A DNA stretch of 64,000 nucleotides from Archegozetes longisetosus (lineage: Eukaryota > Arthropoda > Arachnida > Sarcoptiformes > Trhypochthoniidae): NCBI GenBank assembly GCA_018873245.2, contig JAEMBT020000004.1:5380573-5444572 (forward strand), given 5' to 3'. Position 1 is the stretch's first letter. Every line of letters starts with the position of its first letter. The translations under genes were made by a program, and so were the position numbers. Below the pieces are notes generated by a model. It was given only the letters and a program-made list of their open reading frames with translations, was not told the DNA's origin and made no database searches. Positions 34,701 through 47,890 of this stretch are shown piece by piece.

Positions 34701-37318
34701 AAACGATAAGCACTATAATATAATTATAACTCTGATATTGGACTATCCAAATATATTTGCTATGTATAACGACAATTGATTGTGCGTTTTTAATCTGAAT
34801 TGTATCATTTTTAATCATTATGCCTAACATTCCAAATTTGATTATTCATTGAGGGAAGTGCTTAATAATGTTAATTATTGGTAATATGGAAGAGCAATTA
34901 CGCCCTAATTTACAATTGAGTGCAGTCATCATTTCTTGGTCAGACGTACCAATTAGTCAACTGATTTTTAATTATGGAAAATAGGAACAATTTAGCATAA
35001 AATGTGAACAAAATATTAGTGAATGCAATTTATATGGCATAGACTTATCATTAAAACGCCCGACAACATACTTGAAGGCAAGTAACCCTCAAAAACGAGA
35101 GAGAGAGAAAAAGAACTTAAATTAAAACTTATCTGATGGCAATGATAAATAATGTAGAGTTGATCGGACCACCCATTCAATTGATTCGGTAGCGCAATAT
35201 AAGTGGATTTGAAATAATTATTTCTTTTTCTCAGTAAATACCGACTCATTGGAGTTTAACTATTTCTTAGCACGACATAAGCGCACATACTGGGAGTGAC
35301 ACTAAAAATTTTATTTAATGCTAAAAAACTGCTAATATGTGCTATTCTGCTAAACATTCTATTGAGTAAAGCCTTGGTTGAACAATTTATATTGGATCCC
35401 GTTTGGCAAACAAATTCAATTTTAACTATTTTCACATCTTAACGATAAACAAGCATCTTTGTGAAATTCGTCTTTAAATTTAGGCCGTTAAATCAAAATT
35501 TTTCTACACAAATCTTCAATTTGTAAGCTATTTGGAAGAAGAAGAATTAATAACTTTTCTAGAACTCCAGGAAATGGCATTTAATGTGCCTTAACTAATG
35601 AACTAACACTGAGATAAAAAAGTTGTTATTTATTAAAACAAACTTATTTGCTTCAGTGCTCAAGTGATTTGCTAAAAGACAAGAAACAACAGGTGCAACA
35701 AAACGCTTTTCAACCACAATAAACATTTCCAATCCATTTCTTAAACCTTATGGTTATTGTGCTTATCTTACCGAACAATTTGCGCTTAAATTAATTAACA
35801 GTTGAAGAGCATTGAAGAGCATTTTTTCATTAAGCTATTAGAGAACGGACGGATACACTTTGTGCACTTTTCTTAGTATTACATTATACAAGTTGGCGAC
35901 GCCGTACAAATTTAGTGTGAAAATAGTTTTTGCTTTTGATGGCATTCACTTTACACTTCACTTAATAATTGGCCTCAACTCTAGTGGAAAGCGATCTAAT
36001 GATAATTATGTCTGCAAACTTAAACAAATTTGGGCCTTAAATCAAATTTTAGCCTTTTTGTACGAATAACTGGTGTTTGATTTGCATTTTAAAAAAATCC
36101 TCTAATCCTCATTTCAATTATAATCACGCCTCTCAAAATTGATTACTATTTCCTACTAAATCTTGCGTTTATCTTAAATTTTAAAATGAAATCTCAAATA
36201 AATCTTAAAATATGGCTCATTAAGTATTGTTTTTACAGTACTTTCTGTGTAAGAAACAACAGTTTAATGTATGAAACGAATAATGATTAGAAGTGATTAA
36301 TTTAGTTTTGTATTTCAAAAACTTGATTACTTAGATCAGATAAAAGCAAAAAACCTCTTTGTCAAATATGAAGTATTATTTAGATGCAGGTCAAAGGTTT
36401 GATTTATAGCTTCAATTTGAAAGTTAACATAAAAATGACTTTTAATCTTTTCTTTGTGTCATATATATATATACTTGTTATTCGTCGATTGGAAGCGAGA
36501 TAATTAATTAATGTAAGTTTTGAAAACACATTAGCAGTAGGAATCGCTACTTTTATATTAAACATAATTGAACAAAACTAATTATACTATTGCTGTCTTA
36601 TATAATGTAATGTTTTGTCAATTTGTAAACGTTTTTATGCTAGAATAAATTAGCAAAATTACATTCCAATTAAAATGCAAATTAGTCTTTCAAGTTTGAG
36701 AAACAGAAGGAAAAATGAATGGAAACGCTCAGAACTTAATACGTGACGGCTCCTTAAATAGTGCTTTTAGAGAGAAAAGTTCTGTTTAATTTTCTATAAT
36801 TTATTGCTGCAAAAGCATTAAATAGCGTGATAAAAAGTGCACGTCATGAGTTGTCACATCGTTTTAAATCAGTGCGATAAAGCCTAACTAATAAAATAAG
36901 ACGACATCGCGCCACCAAAAAAACAAACTTCTAAAGACCATATAAGACTCACGTTGACATTAACCAAAAATATACAATTTATTACATATCTAATGCTTGC
37001 TTCTGCTAAAACAGGTTTATAGACCAAATTTTCACTTGAACACTTTCTTGCGGGATTGACTGAGCAACATTTCAGTTTTGTCTCGGATACTCTCAACCTA
37101 ATCATTATTGCTTCGGTAGCGAATAACTCAATCAAATCAGACATTATCATAAAAAACATGCATTTAATTATCATTGTTATTACTTTGCAATTATATTTAC
37201 ATTTCGCTTAATTGAATATAAACTAAATTATGGTTATTTTGATTATCATATGTATTGCTTTTTGTTCTGCATTTATGCAAATCAGTATAACATAAATAAA
37301 ATGTAAAAGTTATTATAA
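28752..37318. other. Non-coding region between Hhex and Msx
   Basis: About 8.5 kb without any exon I could support. It contains short local repeats, for example AATGAGAGCYTAAATG twice at about 32390. Its position between two developmental regulators makes enhancers likely, but no individual site was identified. Confidence 0.5.
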
Positions 37319-37407
37319 GCATACGCTCGGGTCAGCGCTGTAAAGTCTTATCTGTAATGTTATTTCAATTAGAGATAAGACTCTATAGCACTCATCCGAC
37401 CGTGTGT
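37319..37407 (-). ncRNA. Candidate pre-miRNA hairpin
   Basis: The two arms (37319-37349 and 37375-37407) can form an imperfect stem of about 30-35 bp around a loop of about 20 nt. On plus, the inner paired core is GCGCTGTAAAGTCTTATCT against AGATAAGACTCTATAGCAC. It has scattered mismatches and G:U pairs rather than perfect identity, as in animal pre-miRNAs and unlike a young MITE. The strand is uncertain. Minus is given because it lies about 290 nt downstream of the Msx stop codon on that strand. I do not recognise the arms as any conserved miRNA known to me. Confidence 0.5.
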
Positions 37408-37693
37408 TTCAAGTATTACACTGTATATATGAGTTATATATTGCGAGTTTAATGCAATTCATGTATTTCGCTTAATGAATATGTATTACAATAATTGCAC
37501 TTTACTTACAAATTCTTTCACTTGATTAGAGCTAATGCTGAATTAATGCCGTTTATGGACGGATGGTATTAAGAATTGACATTTTTACAAAAGGAACTAA
37601 TAATTACTATTCGGTTGAGTTGTTAACTTGAATAACTTTCTTTTGCATTTGATTTCGGGTACAAATATATTAAAAATTATTTAAATGTATAAA

Positions 37694-40600
37694 TTATAAA
37701 TTCAGATTAGCTGTCGTTGAAGACAGTTGTAATGGAGAGCTTGTATGAAAAATAGGTGTCGGACGGATTGTGTTGACTGTACCCAATTCACTTGAAACAG
37801 GGTGATTGCCAAAAGCCGCCACAGCTGCCAGTGAGGCTACCGATGAGGCAGAATGTAGTGGTTGGAGAGATGACAGCGATGTCGAAGTCGATATAAAAGG
37901 GTTGTGGGTCATATTTTGCGAGTTATGGTGAAGACCTACGGAAAAACCGGGAATCGCAAGGGCTGGAGGTAATAGCGGTCTCGAAGCCATTCTCATTTTC
38001 TCTAGTTCGGCCTCTTTTAATCTTTTTTCTTTGGCTCTTCTGTTCTGTTATGGTTTAAGATAAAATGCTTTACAAACATATTTTCTTTTAAAAGATATAT
38101 ATTTCAAATGAGCCGTTTATACACACCTGAAACCAGATCTTGACCTGAGTTTCGGTTAAATTAAGTGAACTGCGCACAGAAAAAACCAATACAGATTAGA
38201 TTTATTCAGTCATTTCATATTTGTCAACAAACAAATATTTAGAAAATCCTTATTCTCTCAATACTAATACTATCAGTAGTGAGGTTTCGTATTTCAGATA
38301 CCAGTCAATAGATTGTAAAATTGATTTTCGGACAGCTATTGCTCACTTCTTGAAAGACTTGAAAGTGAACAGATTTTGTGTTTTTACAAGTCTTAAGAGT
38401 AGTTTTGTTAGTAGAGAAGTGATTTTGACTATTGCACTAATGAATCATTATAATAATGACTGAAAATGAGCACTTGTCAAATATTTTAGGTAAACATTAA
38501 TATTTAATCAACTTGTTTATTTACTAATTCTAACTCAATATTCTATGAGATTAATGTGAATGATTATGATCTATATAATTAATAATGATGGACTTGCAGA
38601 TTTGTTATCGTGAGGATTGAAGCAAAACTATAAGAATCAAAGCTAGATAAATATGAATTTTTTTCTTAGATCAAGAAAGTTCGTGCATTCCTGTTACGAA
38701 ACACCAGATTTTCTTACACTAATTCGTAAATGTCAACAAAAACTCATAAATTATTTATTTCTCGTTTTATGATTCAACATTTTTAATGTATTTATCGAAT
38801 CACTCAAAATAATATTGGTTTTGAGAAAATTCTCATAAATTTAAGATTAGTGTTGCTTATAATTTGTTAGAAGTTTTTTATAACATGAGACTTGAATCGA
38901 AGAAATGTTTTGTGCTCTTCAAAAGACTGAATAGAAATGATAATTAAACTGTCTCTTTGCTGAATTATGAAAATTTATTGGAAGATAATTGGATAGAGAA
39001 ATAGGAGTGACTGTAAAAAGAAGAATAAATGTCATTGAATACCTAGAAAATTCTGCTCTTTCAGCAATTGAAAGATATTGTTTGGACCGAAATTTCCTTT
39101 CGAGAGCCAACAACTGTTGTGTAGTGAATGGTGTGCGCGGTTTCCTATTGGATTTATGTCTTCTCAATTGGCATTTGACAGGGGGAAGCTTTGGTGGCTC
39201 GAGTAGCTCTATATTAAAATATACAATCAATGTTAAGTCACTCTTCAGTCAAATTGATATTACTATTAGAAGATTATACGCTTTGCTAATGATTCTCATA
39301 CAAAACAGTTTGTGATAGAAAAAGAATTTAAATGAAATTTTCTATAGTTTTATTATCATATCAATAGATCGGATTGAGTTAAATAATTGAAATAACAAGG
39401 AATCGTTAAACCTGAACAAAGTCTAACCATAAATAAGCAGAAAGATTAGTGTTTCTCTTTATTTTATTTAAAATGAGGTTGACTACCGCAGTTTTGTTGG
39501 GGTTAGAGGTTAGAGGCAAGAGGCTATTTGTCTTCATCAATGAATAACCTGTCTTGATATAGTCTCACTAAGTTGATGTATGTGAAGGCAGAATTACATA
39601 CAATTGCATTCTCACTGACTTACATTAGCTTAAAGCCATTTTAATTTGAAACCATATTACTTTCATTACCCAAACTATTTTTTTCTCAAACATAAAAATA
39701 AATAGTTTTCTAATTATAGCTAATAATAATAATGATAATTAATAAAATGCAAGAGTCATAGCTAAAAGAATTTCTAACAAATAAAGATATTTTTAATTTG
39801 AAATACTGATAGCTCTCTGAGTATTTCTTAACTCAAACTGATAGCTTTCTGAATATTTTTCTTTAACTCAATTCAGTCAACTTATATCAAGATTTTCAAT
39901 AAAAGTAGCATAAGGTATTCAATTTGAAAATACAGCTCCAAGGTTTTATCGAAAAAATGTCCACAAAAATCTTACAAATTTTTGTCATTATGATTATGTA
40001 ATAATAATTTCTTATGTCACTGTATAAATGATTTTTATAATTATGCCCTTAGCAGAAAACTATTTCAAAATAATTTATTAATCAAATGTCAAAGATAAAA
40101 ACAATTCAATTTCCATAAATTGCTATATAATGTAAGCACTTGTTTGCGTTATGAAAATTAAAAATGATTTTCAAATAAATTCAAATAATTGTAACGTCAA
40201 AAAACTGAGATTCTGTCCCAAAATATTCAATTTGTTATTAATGTAGAAGTGTTCTACGGTTTCGTGACTCCAACACTTCAGTATAAATACATTTAAGGCA
40301 TCTCCACCTAAGCCTCTCCTATTAATAATTGTTTATTTATTTTAAATTTCTCGCATTGATAAATGAATATCACTGGAAAATGACTGAAATTCATCAATTT
40401 CTCTGTAAAATTACTCTTTCAATTTGATTTTACGAGATATATGAAAGATTCGAAGAGTGCGAATTAATCGATCTTTAAACGCATCAAAGTTTATCGCAGA
40501 ATGTGATCGTTTCCAAATGATTTCTTTAAAACTAAATCAAATGTGAAACATGTATTTTTTCGATTTGTATTTCGTAGAGTGATAACAATTTCAAATGTTT

Positions 40601-42485
40601 CTTATACTAGTTTCAAAGAATGCTAATCGATCAACACTTTTATAATGACCGGTATTTATTTTTGTTTTATTTTATTATAAGTTTCAATACTCTTTAGATA
40701 AGGTGTAATGAATGATCGTAAAATGTTCAGAACAGGAGCCACACATTTCTAGTTTCAATCGTACTTTTCTATCTATGAGTTAAAGGATATCCAGTCGCTA
40801 ATATATTTCGTTAAATCAAATCCTTAACGAATGTATAAAGTTTAAAAATCAAATAATAAATTTGCACATGAAAAACAATCTCATGACTAACTAATCAATT
40901 AAAGCTTCCTATAAACATTGCAATGGAGAAGAGGAATCAGTCGGTATTTGCTATTCTTTCTTAAATTAAATCTAAAGATTCATCCTATTAATCAGACATG
41001 ACATGTCAGTTTTACATATTAGAGATAATTAACGGAATTTGCCGATGTTAGGAAGACCCGAGATTTTACCGAAATGACATAATACTATATATGGATAAGT
41101 AAGTGGCCAAACATGCATAATACCCGTCTTGTAAATTATAAAGATTGTTGAGTTGTTATCACGTTTGTTCATGAAGTGAGATCACGACATAATACTATAA
41201 CCTTATTTGAATGTTTTTTATTCAGTGCTAAGTTATTCATTCTTCTAAATTGAATAGAAAAAAACAATAATAGCGCTAATAATACTAATAAATGCGGCCT
41301 CACTTTATCACTCTATTCTCACTAATGGTTTGTAAATTAAGTATAGATTGTAAGGATATTATTAAGCTATTGTGTATTATTTGCTACCAATATTACTATT
41401 AATGTATACATTTATCGCTTTCTAATGGCAATTTAATTGTGAGTCAACATTGTATAAATCCTCGAATTAGATAAACTAAGGTATATGATAAACGAGGTAT
41501 GTTGTAGTTGTCATGATTGAGATGAAAACAGACTCAAACTCAATACTCGATGTTTGACAACTCAGACTCAAACTCAATGCTCGATGTTTGACAACTCCTA
41601 AATCATAAACACTTGATGTACGAGAGCTTTGTTGAAGGTTTTCACTCAGTTTCTGTTTCAACTATAAAATTGAGTCCTTTCTAATTACTACAAACAAACG
41701 ATAATAATGTTCTGTTTTGTCTCCATTAATAAACTTAATGACCCATAGCTAAAATATACAATCCCTCTAACTATCAACAGATTTGTTGACTCAGTTTTTC
41801 AGGTTGCAGTTCAATAGAAAGTATAGTAATTATAGAGCTCAACAATATTCGTAGAATTCACGAATACCCGCGGAATTCAAGAATATCCACAAAATACACA
41901 ACATATTACAACCCTTCGGAACAAATAGCTTTGAAAATAGACCTTAATAGACCCAATCGGGACTATAGTTTGACAAAAATTAGTTAATCACTTACTTTGT
42001 AAACCATCCTTAATGATGTTGGGAGGCGTTGGTCCTAACCATGGATAATGTGAATTGTAAGGCATCGTTTGATGTGTAGAACCAGCTCCTGACAGATAAT
42101 TAAGAGCCACTTCATATGGACTGATTGTCATTCGAGGTCCTGTTATACTACACTTGGTATCAGATGAAGTCGGAGATGGATATGAGGCAACAGTTGCATT
42201 GTTATCAGTTGATGGACATTGAAAGCAAAGTGATGGTGAATCTGATTCTCTATCATTTGCTGTGTTGTCGTGCGAGTGTTTATTACAACCACTTTTAGCA
42301 CTTAACAAACGACTTATACTAAATGATAGTTTTGATGGTTTGCTTGAGTTGATTGATCCGTTTTGATGTACCATCTGTGGTGATGATGGCTCTAGTTTTG
42401 GTGAACTCGATATATCCTCGTCATCATCATTAATATCATTACTCGCGTCTGAATTGATAGGACTCGAAGAGACTGATCGCGGCAT
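37694..42485 (-). CDS. Msx: Msx/Drop-type homeobox gene, complete (4 exons)
   Basis: Exons: 41996-42485, 39043-39208, 38127-38169 and 37694-38044. Phases match (1, 2, 0) and give 349 residues. The start is the ATG at 42485; the frame is open 24 nt further but then meets a stop. Exon 1 holds an eh1 Groucho-binding motif ([14 protein letters not shown]) and acidic and serine-rich stretches. The homeodomain reads [60 protein letters not shown], with CQLRRHKS before it and [14 protein letters not shown] after it. These flanking boxes are specific to Msx. Two introns cut the homeobox, inside codon 36 and between positions 50 and 51. The large first intron is about 2.8 kb. The product is a nuclear transcription factor, mostly a repressor, used in dorsoventral neural and mesoderm patterning in other animals. 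Confidence 0.96.
41530..41597. repeat. 34-bp tandem duplication in Msx intron 1
   Basis: Two copies of AGACTCAAACTCAATxCTCG followed by ATGTTTGACAACTC, differing at one base. Confidence 0.85.
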
Positions 42486-45400
42486 TGAGTCGCTCTTGTC
42501 TTGGCTCACAAATAAAAATCAAACCAATTATATGAAAACGATTAATAAATAGGCTTAAATGGAAGTGATGCTTTGCGAACAATCAAATGAACATTTGGTA
42601 ATTTGAATCAAATATAATTATCAAAATGACTGAACATATAACATGTGAGATCACTTTCAAATAAATAGTAACTGAGATTCATTTATTTGAGAAATAACTC
42701 CAAAACAAACAGTTGTTGTTTGCGTAAAAGTTAACGCTTAATACATGATCGCATCCCAATTGAGTATTTCGTAAACTTAAGTCTTACATGAAAGCCGAAA
42801 GTATGACCAAAAAATGGTAATTTACAAGTTATGGGCCAGCCTTGTGGGTGCGGCTAAATAATAGTCCGTAAGGCAGCGCTATTACTGAAAGGATAGTTGT
42901 TTACTATGATTGAGTTGCAACTCTTAGCTCCAATTGGCTGCGCAAACATTATCTCTTCTCTTTGAACACCTCCTTCGTAGCAGGGCTGTTGCACACAATT
43001 GATTATTTGAAGAATTAAAGATACACATGAAAACTTATTATTTTCCAACTTTATACTTAGTTTAGTATAGTATGACTTCATTATCTTCAGATAATTTTAG
43101 ACTTGTCTTAAATTATAAAATCATTTTTGATACTTAAAGATCCAGTATTTATTCAAAATTCAAATCAATAATGAATTACACTTTAGTTATCGATAGTAAA
43201 AGTTTTTCTGATGATAGCTCTACTTCTCAGTGAACATTTGAATAATATATTAGATATAGAACGAAAAATATTCTTATGCACTCGAGTGGTCACGTCTATC
43301 AATTTCATAGAAAATGAAGTATTAAACTTTTGCGTAAAATTTCAGTGAATTTATTAAGTTGTTTTCCGAATCAGTATATTTATCAGAAAATGACAACTAG
43401 TTCAAAGAACGAGCAAAAAAGGAGATAAAAGCAAAGGTTTTTGATAGAATGTATTAATTGAAAATGTATTTTGTTACGGAATAAAAATTTCGAAAGCAAA
43501 CGAGCAATCGTAATAAATTGTTCAAGAAATATAATGGTTTTTCGCTAAATAGCGAAATTGATTTACATTATGGGAAGCATGTCTTTCACTTAAAACCTCC
43601 ATCAAACTTTTCAAACGTGCGAAACAGTGAATCTATTTCTTTTCGACCGAACGCACTATACACTGATTGGTAAACTTAACCGTTTATATATTATAAAGTG
43701 CTTATTTCCAAACCATGATAAGTCACAAAATTTTGTAAACTCTGATAAACTCTTATTCGTATGTATTTTCGGATGAGAAATTTAATGGAAACGTTATTTA
43801 GACTAAAAAGGCTCAAATCCCACAGAAAACTGCACTTAAAGTTTAATCTTATTATCATAAATATACAAGTCTACATCGCCTTTTCTTGATTTTCTCAAAA
43901 AACACTACAACAAGTTATTAAGGCTTGGAAATAGGCACTTCACATGTCTTAGTACATATCGCTCATTGTCTAGACTAATTTTAGATTTAATGAATTATTT
44001 TGTATATACAGCTTAATGAACATTTTGGCTTTATTACGGAATGAATGACAGTAGTGTTACGTATCACGCTCATATTTATGTCAAGTAAAAGTTAGATAAT
44101 ACTGATCGTGATAGATCTAACCTTATCTTATACGGTACTATTACTATTGATTAATGTGAATTTGTAACAATAATTCTACTCATTCTATAGTAAAGTCAAA
44201 TTTGCAATTAATTACAAATATTTAGCATGTGTTGTAATTTATTCATTGATTATTTCATCGTTTTGATTGATTTAAAGATGAAAAATAAAGTTGTCTCGAG
44301 TGAACAGCTGCTTGAAATTTAAACTAACAAATTAAAAATTTGGCGATGCTTAGGCAAAGTGGAACATATCTGGCATGTCTTTCTGAGATCTCATATCAAA
44401 CGATTGAAATACATTTGCGTGACATTTGAATGTGTTCTCATTTCAAACAAAAGAATGTTAAATAAAAGCTAGAATAACAGAGTGTCAGACTGAAAGTGAG
44501 AAGAATGTGTCAGAGTCTTGACTTTGTCGAAACCGATGCTTTAGTTACCTCATTAGTGCTTCTATTAACTGCTATTCATTCGGCTATTTATACCGTCTTT
44601 CACTCTGAAGCAGCATCTGATTGGCAGAAATTTGGAAGCGATGCGCTCCAACTAAATGCTCATTAGAAGTGATTAATCAGCAAAATGTAAGCAAATGTAT
44701 GTATATATCAATCCATTGACAACGAATACTTAATCTTTAGCTGTAATTTTAAAGTTATTGCTCAATAATGTTTGAACTAATAATAGCTGTTATATAAATT
44801 TGCAATAAAAGAATTTTCCTGATATTTGACTTTCAGCTTAAATAAATGACTCTAACATTCATCGACTGGTGCAAATATTTTGACAGCTCATAAGGGAGAT
44901 AATAATTATTCTTATTTATAAAATGCAAACTTTCGCTAAAGTTTAACTTAAACTGATGCTTAATACCTAAAGAGAATTAGGATGCTAACAATAGTTTAAT
45001 TTGTTTTGTGTTGTATCTAAATAAAAACAATATGTGTTAAATGAATTAGGAAATCACTTTTTTTGTTTCAATCCAATTTACGAAATTATTATACGATAAA
45101 CAATTCATATATTAGACAAATTCTCTATAACTTGTAAGGTGTGTAAACTATTAAGCTTTACAGATACACTTATTTTTCATGAAAACATGAATAAACTCAT
45201 AAATTTATGTGCATTTATCACTTTGTATTCTAGAAGAGGTCAAACAAGCAATATAGAAAATACAAGTTTTGTTGCAATCGATTTAATGGCTTTGAAAAGC
45301 AATTCATCGACCCTTTGACTTATCTTTCAATTAGAATTTGAAACAAATACTACTAAAGATTAATTGAATTTTATTGAAATTTATTGTTTAAATCAAATTA

Positions 45401-47824
45401 GATGTGTGTTGAATTAGATAATTGAAAAATGATTATGTTTGACTAAATTATACACTAATTTTTAGAGCATGAAGTTATTTCATAGCTTACACTTGAATAA
45501 TGATTGTCTAATTTTGTGACTTTCCAAAGAAAATGTTAATTTAAGAACATACTTAAGAAAAGGACAGGAAATGCAATACAAATGTTAGTCAATATGATGG
45601 CATATAATGGGTAGGATAGGGACGACATCGTTCATTTGACATCATTTGCACCCATTTCTTGCATTCCTTTACGTGACATCTTTAGACATTCTCAACAAGA
45701 ATTTCGATTTCATACCAATTTGGAACTGAATACGCAAACGTTCGCAAAGTAGGGACTGCTTTTGAAGAGTAACTCATATTTTGCCATATGCACTGTACTG
45801 TTACAAACTTACCACAACTATTATGCTTCACAACTTTCCTACACAGCCCGAGTTTTCGTTTCTTTACTCAACCTATTCATTTCCAAGTCATATGTTTTAG
45901 ATTTAATGCTAAAATTTTTGTAGTATTTCACTTGGCTTTAGGCCTTATTCTACATCTAAGGCTACTTTTTTATTAAGTTTATTTTTAAAACTAATTCAGA
46001 AAAAACACTTTCGATTTGTTGCGTTCATCACGAAATATGCTGTGACAGGTTGTTTAATTGGTTTTTAAAAAATTCTGAACTAAATTCATTTTATTGCTAC
46101 CGATTATATAAATTAGTTATCAATTAATTATGCGCAGCTAATTTAGTTTTAAAAAACAACATCAAAAATGGTTGAGGTTAGTAGAGGCTCAAGATTGAAA
46201 TATGCTCGAGTAAAAAGATCGAGTTTTGCCACTACTGCAGTTGTGGTAATGCATAAGTTAAACACAAACATATCTTTAAAATATCTATTTCAAGTTTGTT
46301 TTGGCATTTTTCCTAAACCACATCTCTTCTCACATTTAGCATTTACAATATACTAAAAATTAAATGATGCGTTCATTGCAGTTAAAACTATTTGTTATTC
46401 TCACAGAAATTAAGCTCTAGTTTGATTGTATGATTTTGACTCAAATTATAGGATCGCCAAATGATAATCTGACATAATCTTGTAATAAGTTTTTCTAGGT
46501 TCACGAAAGGACTCACAAAAGTTGACCGAAATGAATTGTTTTGTTAAAATGATTCTTAAATTAAATTAAACCAGAACTAGAATTAAAGATAAGAAGCAGT
46601 TGAAATGATGTGTATGACATGTTTTATTAATGTAAATATTTGAAAAGATTTGTTAATGTATTCCTTTATTTGAAGCAGTTTGAGAACTAACCAGCAATTA
46701 CCTTATTATAATTTCTGTCTTACTTGACAGGATAATAACATGATTTTATAAAGCTAGTAGAGAGTGCTGTTAAAATTGGTTCGTCATATCACCACCCACT
46801 TCCTATCCAACTAAATTAACAGCATTGCATTTTAACTGACATCCAGTTAAGAGAAAAGCAAAGTTTGCAAATTGTTTTAACCACAAAGTAAGAGCTTGTA
46901 ATTCATTTGAGTGAATAGCAAACAACTCTGTTATTGGCAATGACCGGGCAATAATGGTGTGGCAGCACACAGATAGCATGCTGCACAGGCACACATTGCA
47001 CTCGCAACTACTACAATGTCTGTATCATATATTCATTTTGAAGAGGAGCCTAAGAAGCAATAACAACTCACACCAGGATATCGACAAACACCAATTTATT
47101 AAGTCTTGCAGAAGCTAAGGTCAAAAAGAATTGAGCAGTGTTTTTCGTTTGCACTAACCAACATGACTAATATGCATCCGTCATGATTTGTCAGCGAGAA
47201 AACGATGTGGTTTTTAAGTTTACTTTTCAGCTATTGATTGCTTTACGAAAAACTGATCGCAACTCATTATTCTCTACTAATATCTATTTGTCTGCTGAAC
47301 TAAAGCCCTATATTATTACTAACAATTTTCAGTTTTCACAGTATATCAATCCCATAGTGTTCTACTATCTCGAGTCCACTTAACGAGAACCGCTGGTCAC
47401 TTATTTGGCGCCAGTGTTCGCTTCATTGACAAACCAAAGAGAAATGAGATACCACAATGTCATTCTATACCGATTTTCTCTTTTTCTCTTTCTCGCTCTT
47501 CACCACTTTAAATTCATCGCTTACTTTGAGAAACGTATCTTTGCTTTAATGCAAAAATATTAGTGCAATCAACTGTTTAAGGAAACTGTCCATTACTTCT
47601 ATCTTGCATTGAGAACGTTACACAATTTATGTTGTAATATAATGTTTATGTTTCAAATCGGACAATCAAGCGAAACATATATTCTCTCTTTTCTCTAATT
47701 AGTGCAATAATGTTTAGATATGTTCCTTCTTTTACGCTAACACTCTATAGATATTAAGTATGTTAGAAAGGCTTCCGTCACTAATGAGTCTCAAATCAAG
47801 ATAAGTGATACTGATATTTACTCT

Positions 47825-47825
<1 letters not shown>

Positions 47826-47867
<42 letters not shown>

Positions 47868-47890
47868 CTCTCACTCTCTCGTTCTCTCCC
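47826..47890. repeat. (CT)n microsatellite
   Basis: A long CT run followed by imperfect TCTC units. The arginine/glutamate-rich open frame on minus across it is an artefact. Confidence 0.95.

Noticed and set aside
36884..37174. 96-codon minus-strand frame
   Set aside because: No recognisable motif and low-complexity hydrophobic composition; lies in the Hhex-Msx spacer. Kept as non-coding.
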